The notes: a model not told the origin generated them from the letters alone. Counted from the first letter of the stretch, positions 43,150-55,605 are shown. The stretch: 64,000 nt of DNA from Acanthaster planci (GCF_001949145.1 NW_019091445.1:497772-561771); one strand, 5' to 3'. Numbers and translations: made by a program.

Positions 43150-43307
43150 CGGGCAGAAGTGCGTTTTTTCCCACAGCAACTTTTAATCTAGGCGCACTCA
43201 CGATGCTGCCATGTCTTCCGCTCGTATTGCTCTTTTGAGGCGGGTTCTGGACTTTTGGACCGCTCCAGTCAGTGGCAGTACGGGAGTCCAAGGCGGGGAC
43301 ATTTTTC
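43150..43307 (-). CDS. Candidate coding exon of unknown gene
   Basis: A strong donor (CCCG/GTGAGT) at 43150 follows an open frame reading SGPKVQNPPQKSNTSGRHG, then SIVSAPRLKVAVGKNALLPG. No in-frame ATG is present before the upstream stop near 43307, so an acceptor (ACATAG near 43304) would be needed. The sequence is low in hydrophobic residues, like a disordered N-terminal region. No partner exons were established. Confidence 0.22.
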
Positions 43308-44968
43308 TATGTTTAACATGACAAAAGATCTGCCTGATGACCATTGTGAATCAAGACGATACAATGGGTCGCCTCGGTCCAGGTTACGTAAGACAGCCAC
43401 AGAATATGCTTCGCTTCGAACTGCAATTGTGCACACTACATTGTACTGTGTTCCATCAATTGGAATGGTGGTGTTCGTGGGCGTGGACGGAAGGGGGAGC
43501 TCTTTCTAGGGGGAGTACTCATCATGACAGGAATTAAGCAGATAAAAGGACTTAATCATCAGCATTGAAAGAAGAGTTAGTTCTAAACATCTTTCGAGCG
43601 TAGTTTTTTTACCCAGTCATCAGGAAGTTCTCGACCAAGACATCATCTTCAATTGAGCTTGGATGTTCAAATCCAACCCTTTATAGTTTGACCACCAAAC
43701 GACGGAAACACAATTTTCTGCAAGTCTAAATTGCATGACTTTAAATCTTACACATGAATTTAATTGAAATGTCCAGTTTGACGACGTCACATAATTTTCG
43801 ATACCTGTTACCTGAACGTGTGCTATCGGAAAGTATAAAATTGCATTATTTGTTTCAAGTAATATTTCGTATACTGATGAACAAAAGGTTAGAAGACGTC
43901 ATAATAGTACCTTTGAAACTTCAACAAATATTTTTTAGTTCCTACTTTGGTAAAAATGGGGCAAATGTGGGATTTCCTGTCCCTCCCCCGTCTCCTGTAC
44001 TTCTAACATACACACAAAATGCAACTAAAAAGCAAATCATTAGTTATTGTTATTATTAGTATTTGGTTTATTACATTCTCGTAGCCTAGAGGCCAAATTG
44101 CAGGAATTTTACAATATTACAGATTTTTAGAAAACATTACAAATACATACAAATAGGAATAAAATCGTAACAGGACCAAGATTAAGTTCTAATTACTTGG
44201 GAAACTGATCTGTACATGAGCATTTAATTCGACTTCGCAATCTGTCAATTTGTTGGAAGCTGCAGTAATTGTCTTCTCTGTGACACGTCATCCGTGTAGC
44301 GAACATTCCGTTGTGTTCGTCTAGCGCCCCCTAAAAGTTGGAGAAAGGGCGGGGCGAGTTTTGGTCGTCGCTCAGGCGCTAGAAGGGCTGATGGCTTTGC
44401 AGTGTGGCGTGCGACTGCGAGGTTATCACTTCCTGTTAAAAGGGAGCGTTATTTAAATTTTTGGGTTCGCCAATGGCAATGCTTTTGGCACGGGCAAAGT
44501 GTCGGCTACATGATAAAAACACGACCTTGGGCCGTTTATCTTCTCACTACGTATCATATCACTGATCACGTCTTTTGACGGAATATTTTCAAATAATTGG
44601 TTACCTAGCTTGATCACTTTTGGATGAACGAATAAGGTGTAGTGATAATATTTTCAACAATGAGGAAGGAAAAAGGATATCGCATTGATAACCATCGCTT
44701 GTGCAACGCATTGAGCAACAAATCAAACCAGATACATGTATATCAGAAAAAAGCTGAAGTAGAATCGAAATAGAAATTAAAAAAAATATATACGAACTAC
44801 TCCTAAGATAAACATAACTAATGACATATAGACCTGAAAAAATGCTGGGAATAATTATTTCGGTCTGCACTTTACAAACATAACTTTACCAAAAGACAGC
44901 AAAAAGTGTAATAAAAATGGATACAGAAGTTAAGTTGTCTTGAGCGGTTGAGAACCGTCGGTACACCC

Positions 44969-45411
44969 ATGGGCGTAAATACCGGGATGATATGGTATTA
45001 TATTCCCCCACTTTTAGAGGGGAGGGGCTATTGAATTAATCCCCTACTTTTTGTGATGAGCAAAAACATTGAAGGGGATTGTGAAGAGTTTTCAGGATTT
45101 TTCAACGACTAAAATGTTTGAAATGTCACTAAAAAGAAAAAATTGAAAAGCCATAAATATGCCATTCTGGTGTAAGAATCTACATGAATTTGATACACAT
45201 TACAGATGATGCATCTTCATCATGAACATCGCCCCTTGGTAAAGTGTTATATGGTGTCTCTCCCACCCACCCCCGCCTTTCAAATTTATATGGCCGGGCA
45301 ATCCCTCACCCCCNCCCCTTGGTAAAGTGTTATATGGTTTCTCTCCCACCCACCCCCGCCTTTCAAATTTATATGGCCGGGCAATCCCCCCCCCCCCGAT
45401 TTACGCCACTG
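44969..45411. mobile_element. hAT-like non-autonomous element
   Basis: The right end read inward is CAGTGGCGTAAATCGGGGG; the left end is ATGGGCGTAAAT, a decayed version. The 8-bp flanks are GTACACCC (44961-44968) and ATACACCC (45412-45419), 7 of 8 matching, as for hAT target duplications. It contains a ~83-bp tandem duplication around the single N at 45314. No transposase. Confidence 0.65.
45232..45390. repeat. Two tandem ~80-bp copies split by a single N
   Basis: CCCCTTGGTAAAGTGTTATA through GGCCGGGCAATCC occurs at 45232-45303 and again from 45315. The single N at 45314 between them suggests two overlapping contig ends that were not merged, rather than a true duplication. Confidence 0.7.
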
Positions 45412-45418
45412 ATACACC

Positions 45419-45467
45419 CGGAGTACGGACACGGGCTTTTTGGCAAAAAGCCCGTCTCCGTACTCCG
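45419..45467. repeat. Near-perfect 23-bp hairpin
   Basis: CGGAGTACGGACACGGGCTT.. at 45419-45441 pairs with 45445-45467 with one mismatch and a 3-base loop (GGC). It abuts the hAT-like element. Confidence 0.7.
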
Positions 45468-48400
45468 ACTTGATTTCAAAATTCGCGCCTCCCTGTGATC
45501 ATGGTCAAGCCTCAGCTTTGGAGCATAGATAACGTCTTGTGTTGAGACTACACACGACGTCATTGCCAGGCATTAATTTTCACAAACTTGACAAAGCAAG
45601 ATGTCAGCGTCCATTGATAGTGCACATGTGCCGTGCAGCAGGTATGTAAACAAGCATTTGGTGTGTTTATTTTGTCATTGTTGAAGCCACAGAGAAATAA
45701 AATTGTCCTATGATATCAAGTGAGTGGGTCTTCTTATCCATCGTGCACTGAGGATTTGTTTAATATTCGTTGATACGTGATCGGTGTACGATATCAAAAT
45801 TGTACACTGTCTGTAGCGTGCAGGCCCTGGCCTGAAGTACTTCGAGCATGTCGATGGTGTACGTGTATGTAGGCCTACACATCCGGCCACCACCTCAGAT
45901 CTAAGAATGTGTATAACGTATGTCTAACGTAAAGTATTTTCAAACGATGTAATGTCAACATGGTCAAAGAAAATTGGAATTGTTTTGAGTGATTCACTTC
46001 TAAAAATAGTAAATTAGTGTTTGTCTGTTGGAGGTGATCAGTCGATCTGAGCATGGGTGATCAACTCAGTCTTGGCTTGCCAATAACTCCACCTGCTCAA
46101 TTGCAGAATACCCCGCCACCCTGCATGATCAACCTCATAGCCAGGCACAAGTCAAAGTGTCGCACTCTTCAAAGGGATTTTCACCTTGTACCCACGTAAC
46201 CAGTCATTCTAGGGGGCGTTTTTTAGAGTGGTGGGGTCTTCTACAATTACTCCGGATTGACCATTGTCAATTGAACCCAATTGCACATTCAAGCTGAGCG
46301 CTGATAGATTTATCACATTCAGTGCTCCTTCAAGAAATTTTCACTTCTTGATAGTTGTCAAGTCACAATAGCTACCCGTAGCTAGCCCTTACAGTCCCAA
46401 ATCCTCCAATTTCAATTTGATTTTACATAAACTCTCGGGGTTAGGGTATTAAAGAAAGATCTGTGGCCAGGTACGTGTACACGTACAAATACAGAACTCT
46501 TTCTAATCTAAGCAAGGCTTTGCAGTCATGCTGTTTAGCGTCAACACACACAAGTAACGTCAACAAAGCATCAACAACTTGAATATACCCTCTACGGATT
46601 TAAAAGTGGTTTTATTGTATTTTAGAGACTCCAACAATTGCCCCTCTATAAGAGAAACACCAAATTTGCTTCCAGATAAATTGGCAGATTCTTGCTGGAA
46701 AACGAAAATTTTCTGTGATGTATTGGGGCCGCCATCTTTCTATCCTCTGCCATCCACGTGAAAACAACATGGTGGCCGGTTGGACTGCACAAAGAGGCGC
46801 GACTTTGTCACTCAAATTTCAACATTAAAATATCATTTCAGATAGATATAATATATTGAATTTGATATGTAGGATCTTAATTAACATTTTATGTAAAAAA
46901 AATTGCATAAATATGCTTGAATAACTTGTTGATGCTTTGTTGCGCTCGTTGACGCTAAATAGCATGACCCAGGCTTTTTCCACCTGTAAAAAGGCAGAAC
47001 GTTCCACATTTAGGAATTTCTGTACATGTACGCTTGTGTACCTGTATGCAAAATGTCCAAATTCTACTGTTAGTGTGAGTTAAACTTATGGCCTTGCTAG
47101 CGCCAATGTGTAAGGTTTTATTCCTCCCAGACATGCTGAGAGACCTGAGGGAAGTTGATACACATGTAAGGCCTTCAGTATATCACATTGCTTGTGGGGT
47201 CCGTCTTGGTTTGATACCACGCCCCCTTTTGTATTCTTTCTTCCTTTTTTTTCAGTCACGTCAGATGACTTTCTTTTTTTGGTAGATGTATTTTTTGGGA
47301 ATATTGATGGGAAATACACCTACTGTAGGCCTGTAGTCAAGAAAATGACCTGCATCCATTTGTAACTGACTGGTCTGGTTACTGTTTCCAGTGCTTTAAA
47401 CTATTACAGTAGAACCAGACGGCAACCAGTGTGAAGTGCCATTCGTGCATTACTACACTGTACATGTACAGTGTACATGTAGCCACTCTGAATAAATTAA
47501 TTGGAAATTGACACTGGTTTGAGACGACCGGTACATGTGTGATGTACATATACATTGTAATTTATTGAACCGTCTTGTAGAAACCTCTGGCAAACTCATG
47601 CAGAAAATATGTGGTGTTCTTGCTTTTCAAAGAGATTGTCCAATTTGTAAAATATTGACCCCTCTCACAGACAGCCATCTTCGTAGGAAAATTACAACTG
47701 TGTGTGTATATCTACACGTGCATGGATTGTGTAAAATACTCAACACACATATACAGTGTATGTACATGTAGTACACATCGCTCAAAGTTTCTTCAATATT
47801 GTGCCTTGTGAAAATTTGAAGCCAAAAACATTGATGCACTTGGCAATGAAGTGAAGTCATTTGAGAGAGGTTTGTAATTCAGTTCTTGTGGTAGTTTAGC
47901 GGCTTTTCTACACATTTTGTAGCTATACATACTTGTAATAAATGAAGTTCAGTGTTTGTCTGTTTGTAAAAAGATTATTTTTGCGCCTGTGAGTTTGTTT
48001 ACATGTAATTTGGCTGTAAAGGAAGAATACTAGCATGCACCCAGTACACATGGCACAGGTCACAGAAGAACCAGACAGAAGAACTTGCAGGGACCTATGA
48101 GGGAATACAGCGCAGCTTCATATTTCAGCAGATCAAGAAAAAATCAGAAAAAAAGCAGTTCTAGCAACATTCTCAGGGCCAAAGTGTCAAACTCGTCACA
48201 CTGGTCCTGAATAAATTTGATGTACTGTATAATACAGAAATGTGTTCATTTTTTTTGTTCGTTTTGGTGAGTACTGATAGATACATGTATTACACACTTA
48301 ACCAAGTGGACATTTACAGACTGTACATATTAGGATATGGCAACTGACGGTCAGCTGAAAATGTGCATTATGTAACAAAAGAATTTGTGAGAATTTCTAT

Positions 48401-48709
48401 GCATTATCAGTGAATGAATCGTTGTACACATGTAGGCCTACGCGTACACATGTACCGGTACTACAACTAAATGAGTGCAACACGTGTTGCTAAATTGGGA
48501 ACTGTACTGTATCCTACATGAAGCATGACATGAAGTTGACAGGTACATGCGCAGTTATGCCGACGCTGCGTACGTACAGTACTTGTATAGTACAGGTACA
48601 TCAGGTAGCAACACTGAGCTTGAAGCAGGAAATTTGCCGCCCTGAAGTACAGTACATTCAGAGGTCAGGACACCAAGCCCGGTAATTTATTCCCTGATTG
48701 ATTTTTCTC

Positions 48710-48886
48710 TCAGCTTGCGCTGATGCCTGCCGGGCTGGTCACTGTGCCCTGTCGGTACACATGTATGCTAATCACGACACCCTTGCCGGCTGCCGACTGC
48801 ACGGGCTTGATGACTCCACAAATCACTCTAGCCTCACAATCGCCGAATGTTGGCTGCTCGACCACACAGTTTGCTCCCAGCTGTCT
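48710..48886 (-). CDS. Candidate terminal exon (strand uncertain)
   Basis: A GC-richer island in AT-rich DNA. On the minus strand it reads QLGANCVVEQPTFGDCEAR, then VICGVIKPVQSAAGKGVVIS, ending ...SPAGISAS and TGA, with AATAAA at 48686-48691 right after the stop. On the plus strand 48714-48920 is also exon-like: acceptor ATTTTTCTCTCAG, 69 open codons rich in Cys and Thr, donor CAT/GTGAGT. The minus reading looks more protein-like (a C..C beta-strand pattern), but I cannot decide. Confidence 0.3.
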   Translation of the reverse strand, partial: RQLGANCVVEQPTFGDCEARVICGVIKPVQSAAGKGVVISIHVYRQGTVTSPAGISAS

Positions 48887-49059
48887 CTGCACATACATTA
48901 CATGTACATGTAGGGCACATGTGAGTACTGTGGAATGTCTTTATTTAATGTCTCCATGTTCGATTTGTTGGGTATTTATTTGATTGATTTGTTGTGGAAT
49001 TCAATTAGCAAATTGAATTAAAATGGTTCTGATTTCCAATGGCACCTTGTACATGTTTT

Positions 49060-49185
49060 TTTCCTCGTTTTCTAATATTACCGATGATATTGCAAGGTAT
49101 GCACCTGTTATTAAAACCCTCCTATGCAAAGATTCTAGACACAGTTGTTATATTAGTCAAAATCAGTCAAATTTTCCGTATATGT
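49060..49185 (+). repeat. Local repeat, copy 1
   Basis: Nearly identical to 50791-50920: TTTTCTAATATTACCGATGA through AACCCTCCTATGCAAAGATT to CAGTCAAATTTTC. A shorter repeat (TGGTTCTGATTTCCAATGGC, then ACCTTGTAC) sits at 49024-49053 and 49448-49477. Non-coding dispersed repeat, family unknown. Confidence 0.65.
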
Positions 49186-49529
49186 GTCTGCCCCACAGTA
49201 AATTGTTGCGTACATGTTGGTGGTGTACCGTGTTCTTTCACACTTCCACTCCAGTTGCTGTACATGTTTATCGCCGTTAATCTTTGTACATCAAAAACTA
49301 TGGTCAGTAGGCCTACATGAGTACTTGTCAGCTTGTTGATTAGAATTTATTGTGTGTTTTGGCAGCATTTTCTTTAAAAGTTGTAATTGATCCATTGCTG
49401 TAGCATGGTACAGCATTAGGCTGTCCATACATACTGCATTAATTTTATGGTTCTGATTTCCAATGGCACCTTGTACGTGGCTCCAACTGAGGATGGAAAC
49501 CCTTTTTTTATGCCTTTGACTCTGTCTTA

Positions 49530-49705
49530 TACATATGAAGCAAACTATAGCACAGAGAGAACCACCCCCCTGCCTTTGTGTTGGTCATTGTTGTACTGGT
49601 ATCTCAGGAATTCTTTTCAGACATCTAGGGGGGGATTTGTTAAGTGACAATAGGATGGAGTGTGTTTAGGGATTGGACTTGTTGGGGGTCCTTCTCTGTC
49701 CCATA
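49530..49705 (+). repeat. Dispersed repeat shared with 33.4 kb
   Basis: Second copy of the repeat at 33385-33545, more diverged at its edges. It lies directly after the 49.0-49.48 kb local repeats, so these may be parts of one larger element. Confidence 0.45.
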
Positions 49706-50144
49706 CTGTCTAGACTCCAATCAAGGAAAATCTTTTAAATGCTGCCAACCCTGCCTGGAATTTCTTACTAAGAGAAAAAATGAAATTTTAAGCATTTTAA
49801 GGGAAAGTACTGTAAGTTTTAGCCACTTTTCCTCCAACTGCCTGTCCCACAGTAGGGAAAAAAAAATGAGAACCATAAAATTAACTACCGGTATGAGCAG
49901 CCTTTTCTACATATATCTGTACTGTTTGTCATGTTTATGTTACAAGATGTACCGGTATCATTCTAGCAATTACCATATCAACCAATGGGCTGTAAGATGA
50001 CTCCCATATTTCAAGAAACAATTTCTTTTCCAAATCAATCATAAAATACACATGGAAAAATAATGATTAAAGGAAGAAACTTGAAACCTGTAACCAGATA
50101 CAAGAAAAATATGCATTCCCACATAAAGTCAGGAGATGACTCAC

Positions 50145-50206
50145 CTGCTAGCTGCTTTTTTTCTTTCTCAAACGTGTATTGAAGCTGCAGTACGTGCATT
50201 TGGGTG
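50145..50206 (-). CDS. Candidate internal exon, coiled-coil-like
   Basis: 62 bases between a pyrimidine-rich acceptor (AAAGCTTTCTTCTCAG) and a strong donor (GCAG/GTGAGT). The only sensible frame reads TQMHVLQLQYTFEKEKKQLA, charged and helix-prone like a coiled coil. No flanking exons were linked with certainty, so this may be a chance exon-like stretch. Confidence 0.3.
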
Positions 50207-50790
50207 CTGAGAAGAAAGCTTTTGATAACTTGCTTAAGTCAGAGTAATATGAATTGAATGATTTACAAGCCTGAAACCATCTTACTATCAGGCTTCTATG
50301 GGAGGTACATGTATTTAATTTTCTATGAACTTAAAATAATTACAATCCAACGTGTTGAATAGCATCTATACATGTAGGTCTAGTCTGTATACCTTTGAGC
50401 ATGGTGTTGAATTTTAGTTTAATGTTAATGGAAGTCAACAGAAGCCTGAAAACCGGCGCGAGCCTGATAATGGATAGTGATAGCTGTTTACATTTAAACA
50501 GCCGCGCAAAGTGTGGAGAGTAAGGAGGGGAACCCGTTGCGTGAGTAGATGTTATGCGTGCCAGATGCCTGTACGTGCTCGCTCATTTAACATCTTCCCA
50601 ATTCCCGTAAAAGCCAGCATGCGGGGTACCGGTAGCTTGTTCGTGATCCTCTGCACACATTGCGAAATACCCAATTTCCGGGATGCAAAGTGAAATTGGC
50701 CACCTGTACTTGATCAGCCAAACATAAGAAGAGCGATGATAATATAAAGTCACATTAATAACAAGGACCTATTTATGTCCCAAATCTTTG

Positions 50791-50920
50791 TTTTTTTCCT
50801 TGTTTTCTAATATTACCGATGATATTGCAAGGTATGCACCTGTTATTAAAACCCTCCTATGCAAAGATTTTAGACACAGTTGTCATATCAGTCAAAATCA
50901 GTCAAATTTTCTATATGTCT
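50791..50920 (+). repeat. Local repeat, copy 2
   Basis: Partner of 49060-49185 in direct orientation 1.7 kb away, with few differences, so the duplication is recent or the family is young. Confidence 0.65.
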
Positions 50921-53900
50921 TTGTTCTGAGGCAAATCAAGTGGAAGGAATTTTTAGCTGTTTTTGACAGTTACAGCAGGTTTGTAAAGACCCAAGGATCT
51001 TGTTATAACAGTGTTCCACTGTACATGGCACTCGCAAGTATGTGTAAAACATGTGCATAATAAAAATTGCCTATGCCTCAAAGTTTGTCAAGCCAGGAAA
51101 AGAAAATATTTGTCTTGCCATAATTAACACAAACTCTCCATTATTAATGGAAAAAAAATCTTAGGTCCCTTAGGTTGTACCAGACATTTGCAACAAATAC
51201 ATACACTTACAGTACATAATAACTGGCAGTGTCTTTATTCTAGGATTCCTTCAGAATTGAAGCATTTTGAAAGTGTATCCTGAATTGAACGGGTTTCTAT
51301 TTGTGACGTAGCAGTTCAAAAAATCATTCTGCTCCTCTTCAGAAAGTTAAACAAAAGTTGTTCATGAAGCAAACATTTTGCAAAGAAAGCTTTTTTTTTT
51401 ATAACTGTACAAAATATAAAAGGAAAGCAAGAGTTAAGGGCAGGCCATGCAGTACCAGTGTATAATGCCGTCCTTGTAAAATGTAAATGCACCTACCAGT
51501 ACCTGCCAATTTTCATTTTGCCATTGGTAATGAACTGTTCGTGGCGTTGGGGTTTCCTATTAATGCAAAGTTGCGTCTTCATCACAAAAAGTGTGATGTC
51601 ATTTCAGGAAGAGTCCTCAGTATCACATGTACCTGGTAGCATGTATCCTCCCTGAATTATGTAATAATTTTTTGGGGGGTAATTTCCTGATATTTTTTAT
51701 TTTCTTTCTCTTTGATCTATCATTGTTCTTTTAGTTCACAAATATCTAGGGAAGTAAGCAAAGTGTCTTCACAATATTTTCAGAGAGCAAAATTTAAGTT
51801 CACACTTTAAGAAAGGAAAAACACGCACGCCTTCCTGCAATGACAACACATCAACTACCTGCAACGGCAACCTCTTTTGTTAGGAAAAGCAATGAAAACT
51901 TTTAGTTTTAAAAAAGACTGCAGTTTGCAACAATCTTATTGCAACCAGAAAGCGACATCAAGTTTCATATTGTGAGCAGAATGCGTATGTGTAATATGTA
52001 CTGTATGTGTACATTTCTATCTTATGGGGCCCTTTAAGGTGATCGATGCTCAACAGATGCGGACTTCAGCCTCTTTCCTGCCTGCTCTGTCTGTGTGCAT
52101 TCACTGTGACTCAGACCTCTCATTATTATAAGTTAAGCATCCATGTACATGGGCAGTGCGTTTTTTATGGAATTTCTTTATTGTTTACATTATGGGCACA
52201 TTGTTTACATGTACATACATGTATGCATACTGGTACATGAATTTCCCCCAGGGAGGAAAGTCACAATGCATTTTCAGTTGTCCGGTTGACTGAATCAGGA
52301 TCGGCATTTCTGCTGAAGGTGTTCGCCGACAGCTTCAGATTCTTTACTCACTCTTCACCTTGTTTGTCACTTTTTGGCACACACTCACTCGTATGCAGTA
52401 CATGTATGTTGCATGGTTTGTCAGCAAATGGAGCTGCTCTCTGAGATGTAAGCAAAGGAGGGGTGCATTTGGACATTTGGAGGCTTCTGTAGACATCGAG
52501 CCGTCATCCTCCTAGGGATGTGCAGAAACAGTGCTGTCAACATCTGTGTTTGGCCTGGTTCAGTCAGTGGAATTCCGTTGCCAAACATTTTTCAGTTGAC
52601 ATTAAATTTAGCCAATTAGTAAAGTGTGAATTGTTAATGTTTCTGTTTTTCAAATCTGGGAAATCATACGTGAGGAATTCCAACCGAATTTTAAAAACAT
52701 TTGACTTCTTCTCAGACAACAAATTTCCTTGTTTTTACTCCACACACGTGCCTTTACATTGGAAAAATTTACATGGCCTACAAAATCTTCTGCAGATAGG
52801 TATTCACAATTTTTTTTCTGACTCCCCAGTTGCATGCCTAAATTCAGAGTCAAAAACTGCCTGTACTTTCCAGTGATCTCTGAAATAAATTGAGTGTACA
52901 TGTATGCCTATGCAGTATGTAATAGGCATACACATGTACATGTATGACGAGAACTCACAAAATCCAAGAGAATCCATCGATCACACAACAACCAAGCAAT
53001 CTGTCTTTCTATTCTTTTTGCACTTCGAGTGTAGTACATGTATGAGAGTTGTGGAAAGGAAGATTTGTCATTTATTATTAATCCCTGGAGACAATGTCCT
53101 GCATCACACTCTGGAGAGAGACAGCTGTTGACTTGATTGGTGGTTGCTATTACCCCTACACTCACCAAGGTAAATGTCCTGTGCAGGTGCTGACTACAAA
53201 TTTGTACAAGCAATGCTCCTTTGTAAGGCCAGTCTAATCAAGTACCGGTTATTGAATTCTCAAATATTTGGACTGTCCATTTGATTTAATATTTGATTAT
53301 TTGGTTTTACCAAATAGCGAAAAAGCAGAAGCAAAATTCATGTCGTTATAAATAGTGAATACTGAAAAACTTGGAGGAAGAATCATTTGGGGGCTGATTG
53401 TGGGCATGTGCATTAAGCATTTACAGTTTAACTTGCAGTATATTAAAGCGCCCATATACTTTCAGCGTGCAGTTTTGGAACCAAATCATTGAATTTGGTT
53501 CATTTTTATGTCCAACATTTTCAGCTACAAATGCTTGATTTTGAAAATAAAGAATGGAACATTTAGCGATCCAATATACAAATATTCAAATAATTGGCAC
53601 AGCTCTAACTCTTGTTTCACAGCAGATGGTAGTATTTATGTAAAAATAATTTGGCAAATACTCATCAGTCCTCCACTTGGGTGCCATTTCATTACCTGCA
53701 ACTTTTTGTCACAAGACATTGCTGCATTCTTCCGTAACCTTTTTGATTTCACACAGTTGGTCACCCTCACTTTTCAAACACTGTAAGTGATCTTTCAATC
53801 CCAGGTAGTGTCGCCCGCTCTGCGGGCCTTCATCATGTCAAGGAATTGCCTCCAATCACACAGTTAATGATTGCACAGAGCAGGTGACGTAGAAAACATT

Positions 53901-55230
53901 TTGCATGATCCAGCTCTTACGCACTTGCAGTAGTCTGCATGTGTTGCCTGTGTGTTAGTGTCAGCGTAAACACATACGTGTATCTGTACTTGTATGTACT
54001 GCACTGTATTGTTATGCCATTTGAAACATTGAGGGCATCATGAAACAGGGAGAAGTCAACATGTTGAGACATTTCCAAGGACAGATATTTTTGAAGATTC
54101 CTTTTTGGCAGAGTAAAGATGTGTAACTGTCCCATGTACTGTACATGTACATACATGTACCTATTTACTTCAGCGTACCAATTTCCCAGTGCGGTTTTTG
54201 TGGTATTGTTTCCCCAAAAGGATTCATGTACACATAGTTGCCATGACTGCATAGTTGGTGATAATATTACAATTATCAAAACACAGTTGCATTGCTGAGG
54301 TACCGGACCGGTACATTCATGTAAGCCCTGTCAGGAATATGTAATTTGCATTTGCAGCCAAAACAAAATAATTAATTTACATTTACATGGAAACAGTTAA
54401 AAAATAAAAAAATTGAACATTGCAGACTTTCTGGAATGATTTCAAAACTTCCTGAAAATGCCAAAGCTTTGAAGGAAAGGGTAAATGTGCTGAAACTCCA
54501 ACCTAATATAAACATTCCTTTGGAGGTCCAATGCTAATTCGCCATTTTTATTCTGCGTCCGTCCGTCAGTCGAGCGCTTTTCAGACTTGACATTTATTCA
54601 CTTCACCTGAGGCTGCCGTCGGTTGGAGCCTAGTCTCCGGCTGGAGTGAGCTGGCACTGTCAACAAGGCGTAATCAGCCGGCTTAATCAGATTCTAACAG
54701 ATAGAATGTTTGTAATTTAGGAGATGGGATGAGTTTCAGGTGAGGCGCGTGATGTGAGATCATCCCCTCCTGAGACTGAGATCTGTCGTGCAGAACTTTG
54801 GCTTCCAGTGTATACGTGTACTGTATTTACGTACACTGTACCATGAGTAGCATGCGTGCAGAACATAAACAAGAGCAACGGCATATTTTTATTTTGAGGA
54901 AGAGGGTTTTTTACGACTGTTTTTGTCACTGGTTTTTGGTGATCCTACAGTGTTGTGAGTTCAGGAAAATGATGTTCACTTTTATATACATGGTACTTAC
55001 ATGTACATTTACATATACATGTATGCTGTAACATTTCTGCAGCAAGTTTAATGATTGTTGGTTTGAGTACTTAGTGATTGCTTATGTCATTTTTCGAATT
55101 GAAGGGATTTTCCCATCTCCAACAGAGTTTTGGGGTGATGGTGAAAAAAATTTATTTCATTTCGGGAGTACAGTAAAACGAGCCCGTGACGTGGTCTGTT
55201 GAGCATTGCATTTCTCCTCAGTTTCTCCTT

Positions 55231-55605
55231 GGGAATGTAGAAAACTCCACGAATTACCTCAGAGGGGCCGGAATTTTTCCCTAGCTTCATCTTATGGAAA
55301 ATAGAAAGCTCGGTGGATCAGCTCAGGAGGTTTGCACATTGCTCGGCATCATCTGTGAGAAAATTACAATGCTCAGTGGAGCACCAGCAGGCTGGGCTAG
55401 TATTTTTTGTTGAGGAAAAATAGAATGCTTAATGAATAACCTTGGAGGGTTGTATTTTTCGTTCGCTTCGATCTGGAGGAAACCAGAATGCTCACGGGAC
55501 CACCTGAGGAAGCTTGTTCGGTACGTTTTTCCCTTGCCTTCACTTGGTGAAAATTGAATTCTCCACCGATCACCTCGAGAGGTTATTTTTACTGCACCTC
55601 CCTAA
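55231..55605 (+). repeat. Degenerate ~64-bp tandem array (about six units)
   Basis: Units start near 55231, 55297, 55360, 55415, 55479 and 55550. Each carries a version of GGAAAATAGAATGCTC, GGATCACCTCAGGAGG, then TTTTTC and CTTCATCT. Identity between units is about 60-70% by eye, so it is old. No frame stays open through it. Confidence 0.65.

Larger units (their letters stand above)
41150..44960. other. Mostly non-coding stretch
   Basis: AT-rich DNA with the hairpin at 42.9 kb and one weak exon candidate at 43.15 kb. No full gene is visible. A minus-strand splice-like site near 42028 (GAAGTT/GTGAGT after APGNVADIMKEV) is too short to support alone. Confidence 0.5.

Noticed and set aside
55231-55605. 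CRISPR-like array
   Set aside because: The units are contiguous and degenerate with no unique spacers, and the genome is eukaryotic. It is a tandem repeat.
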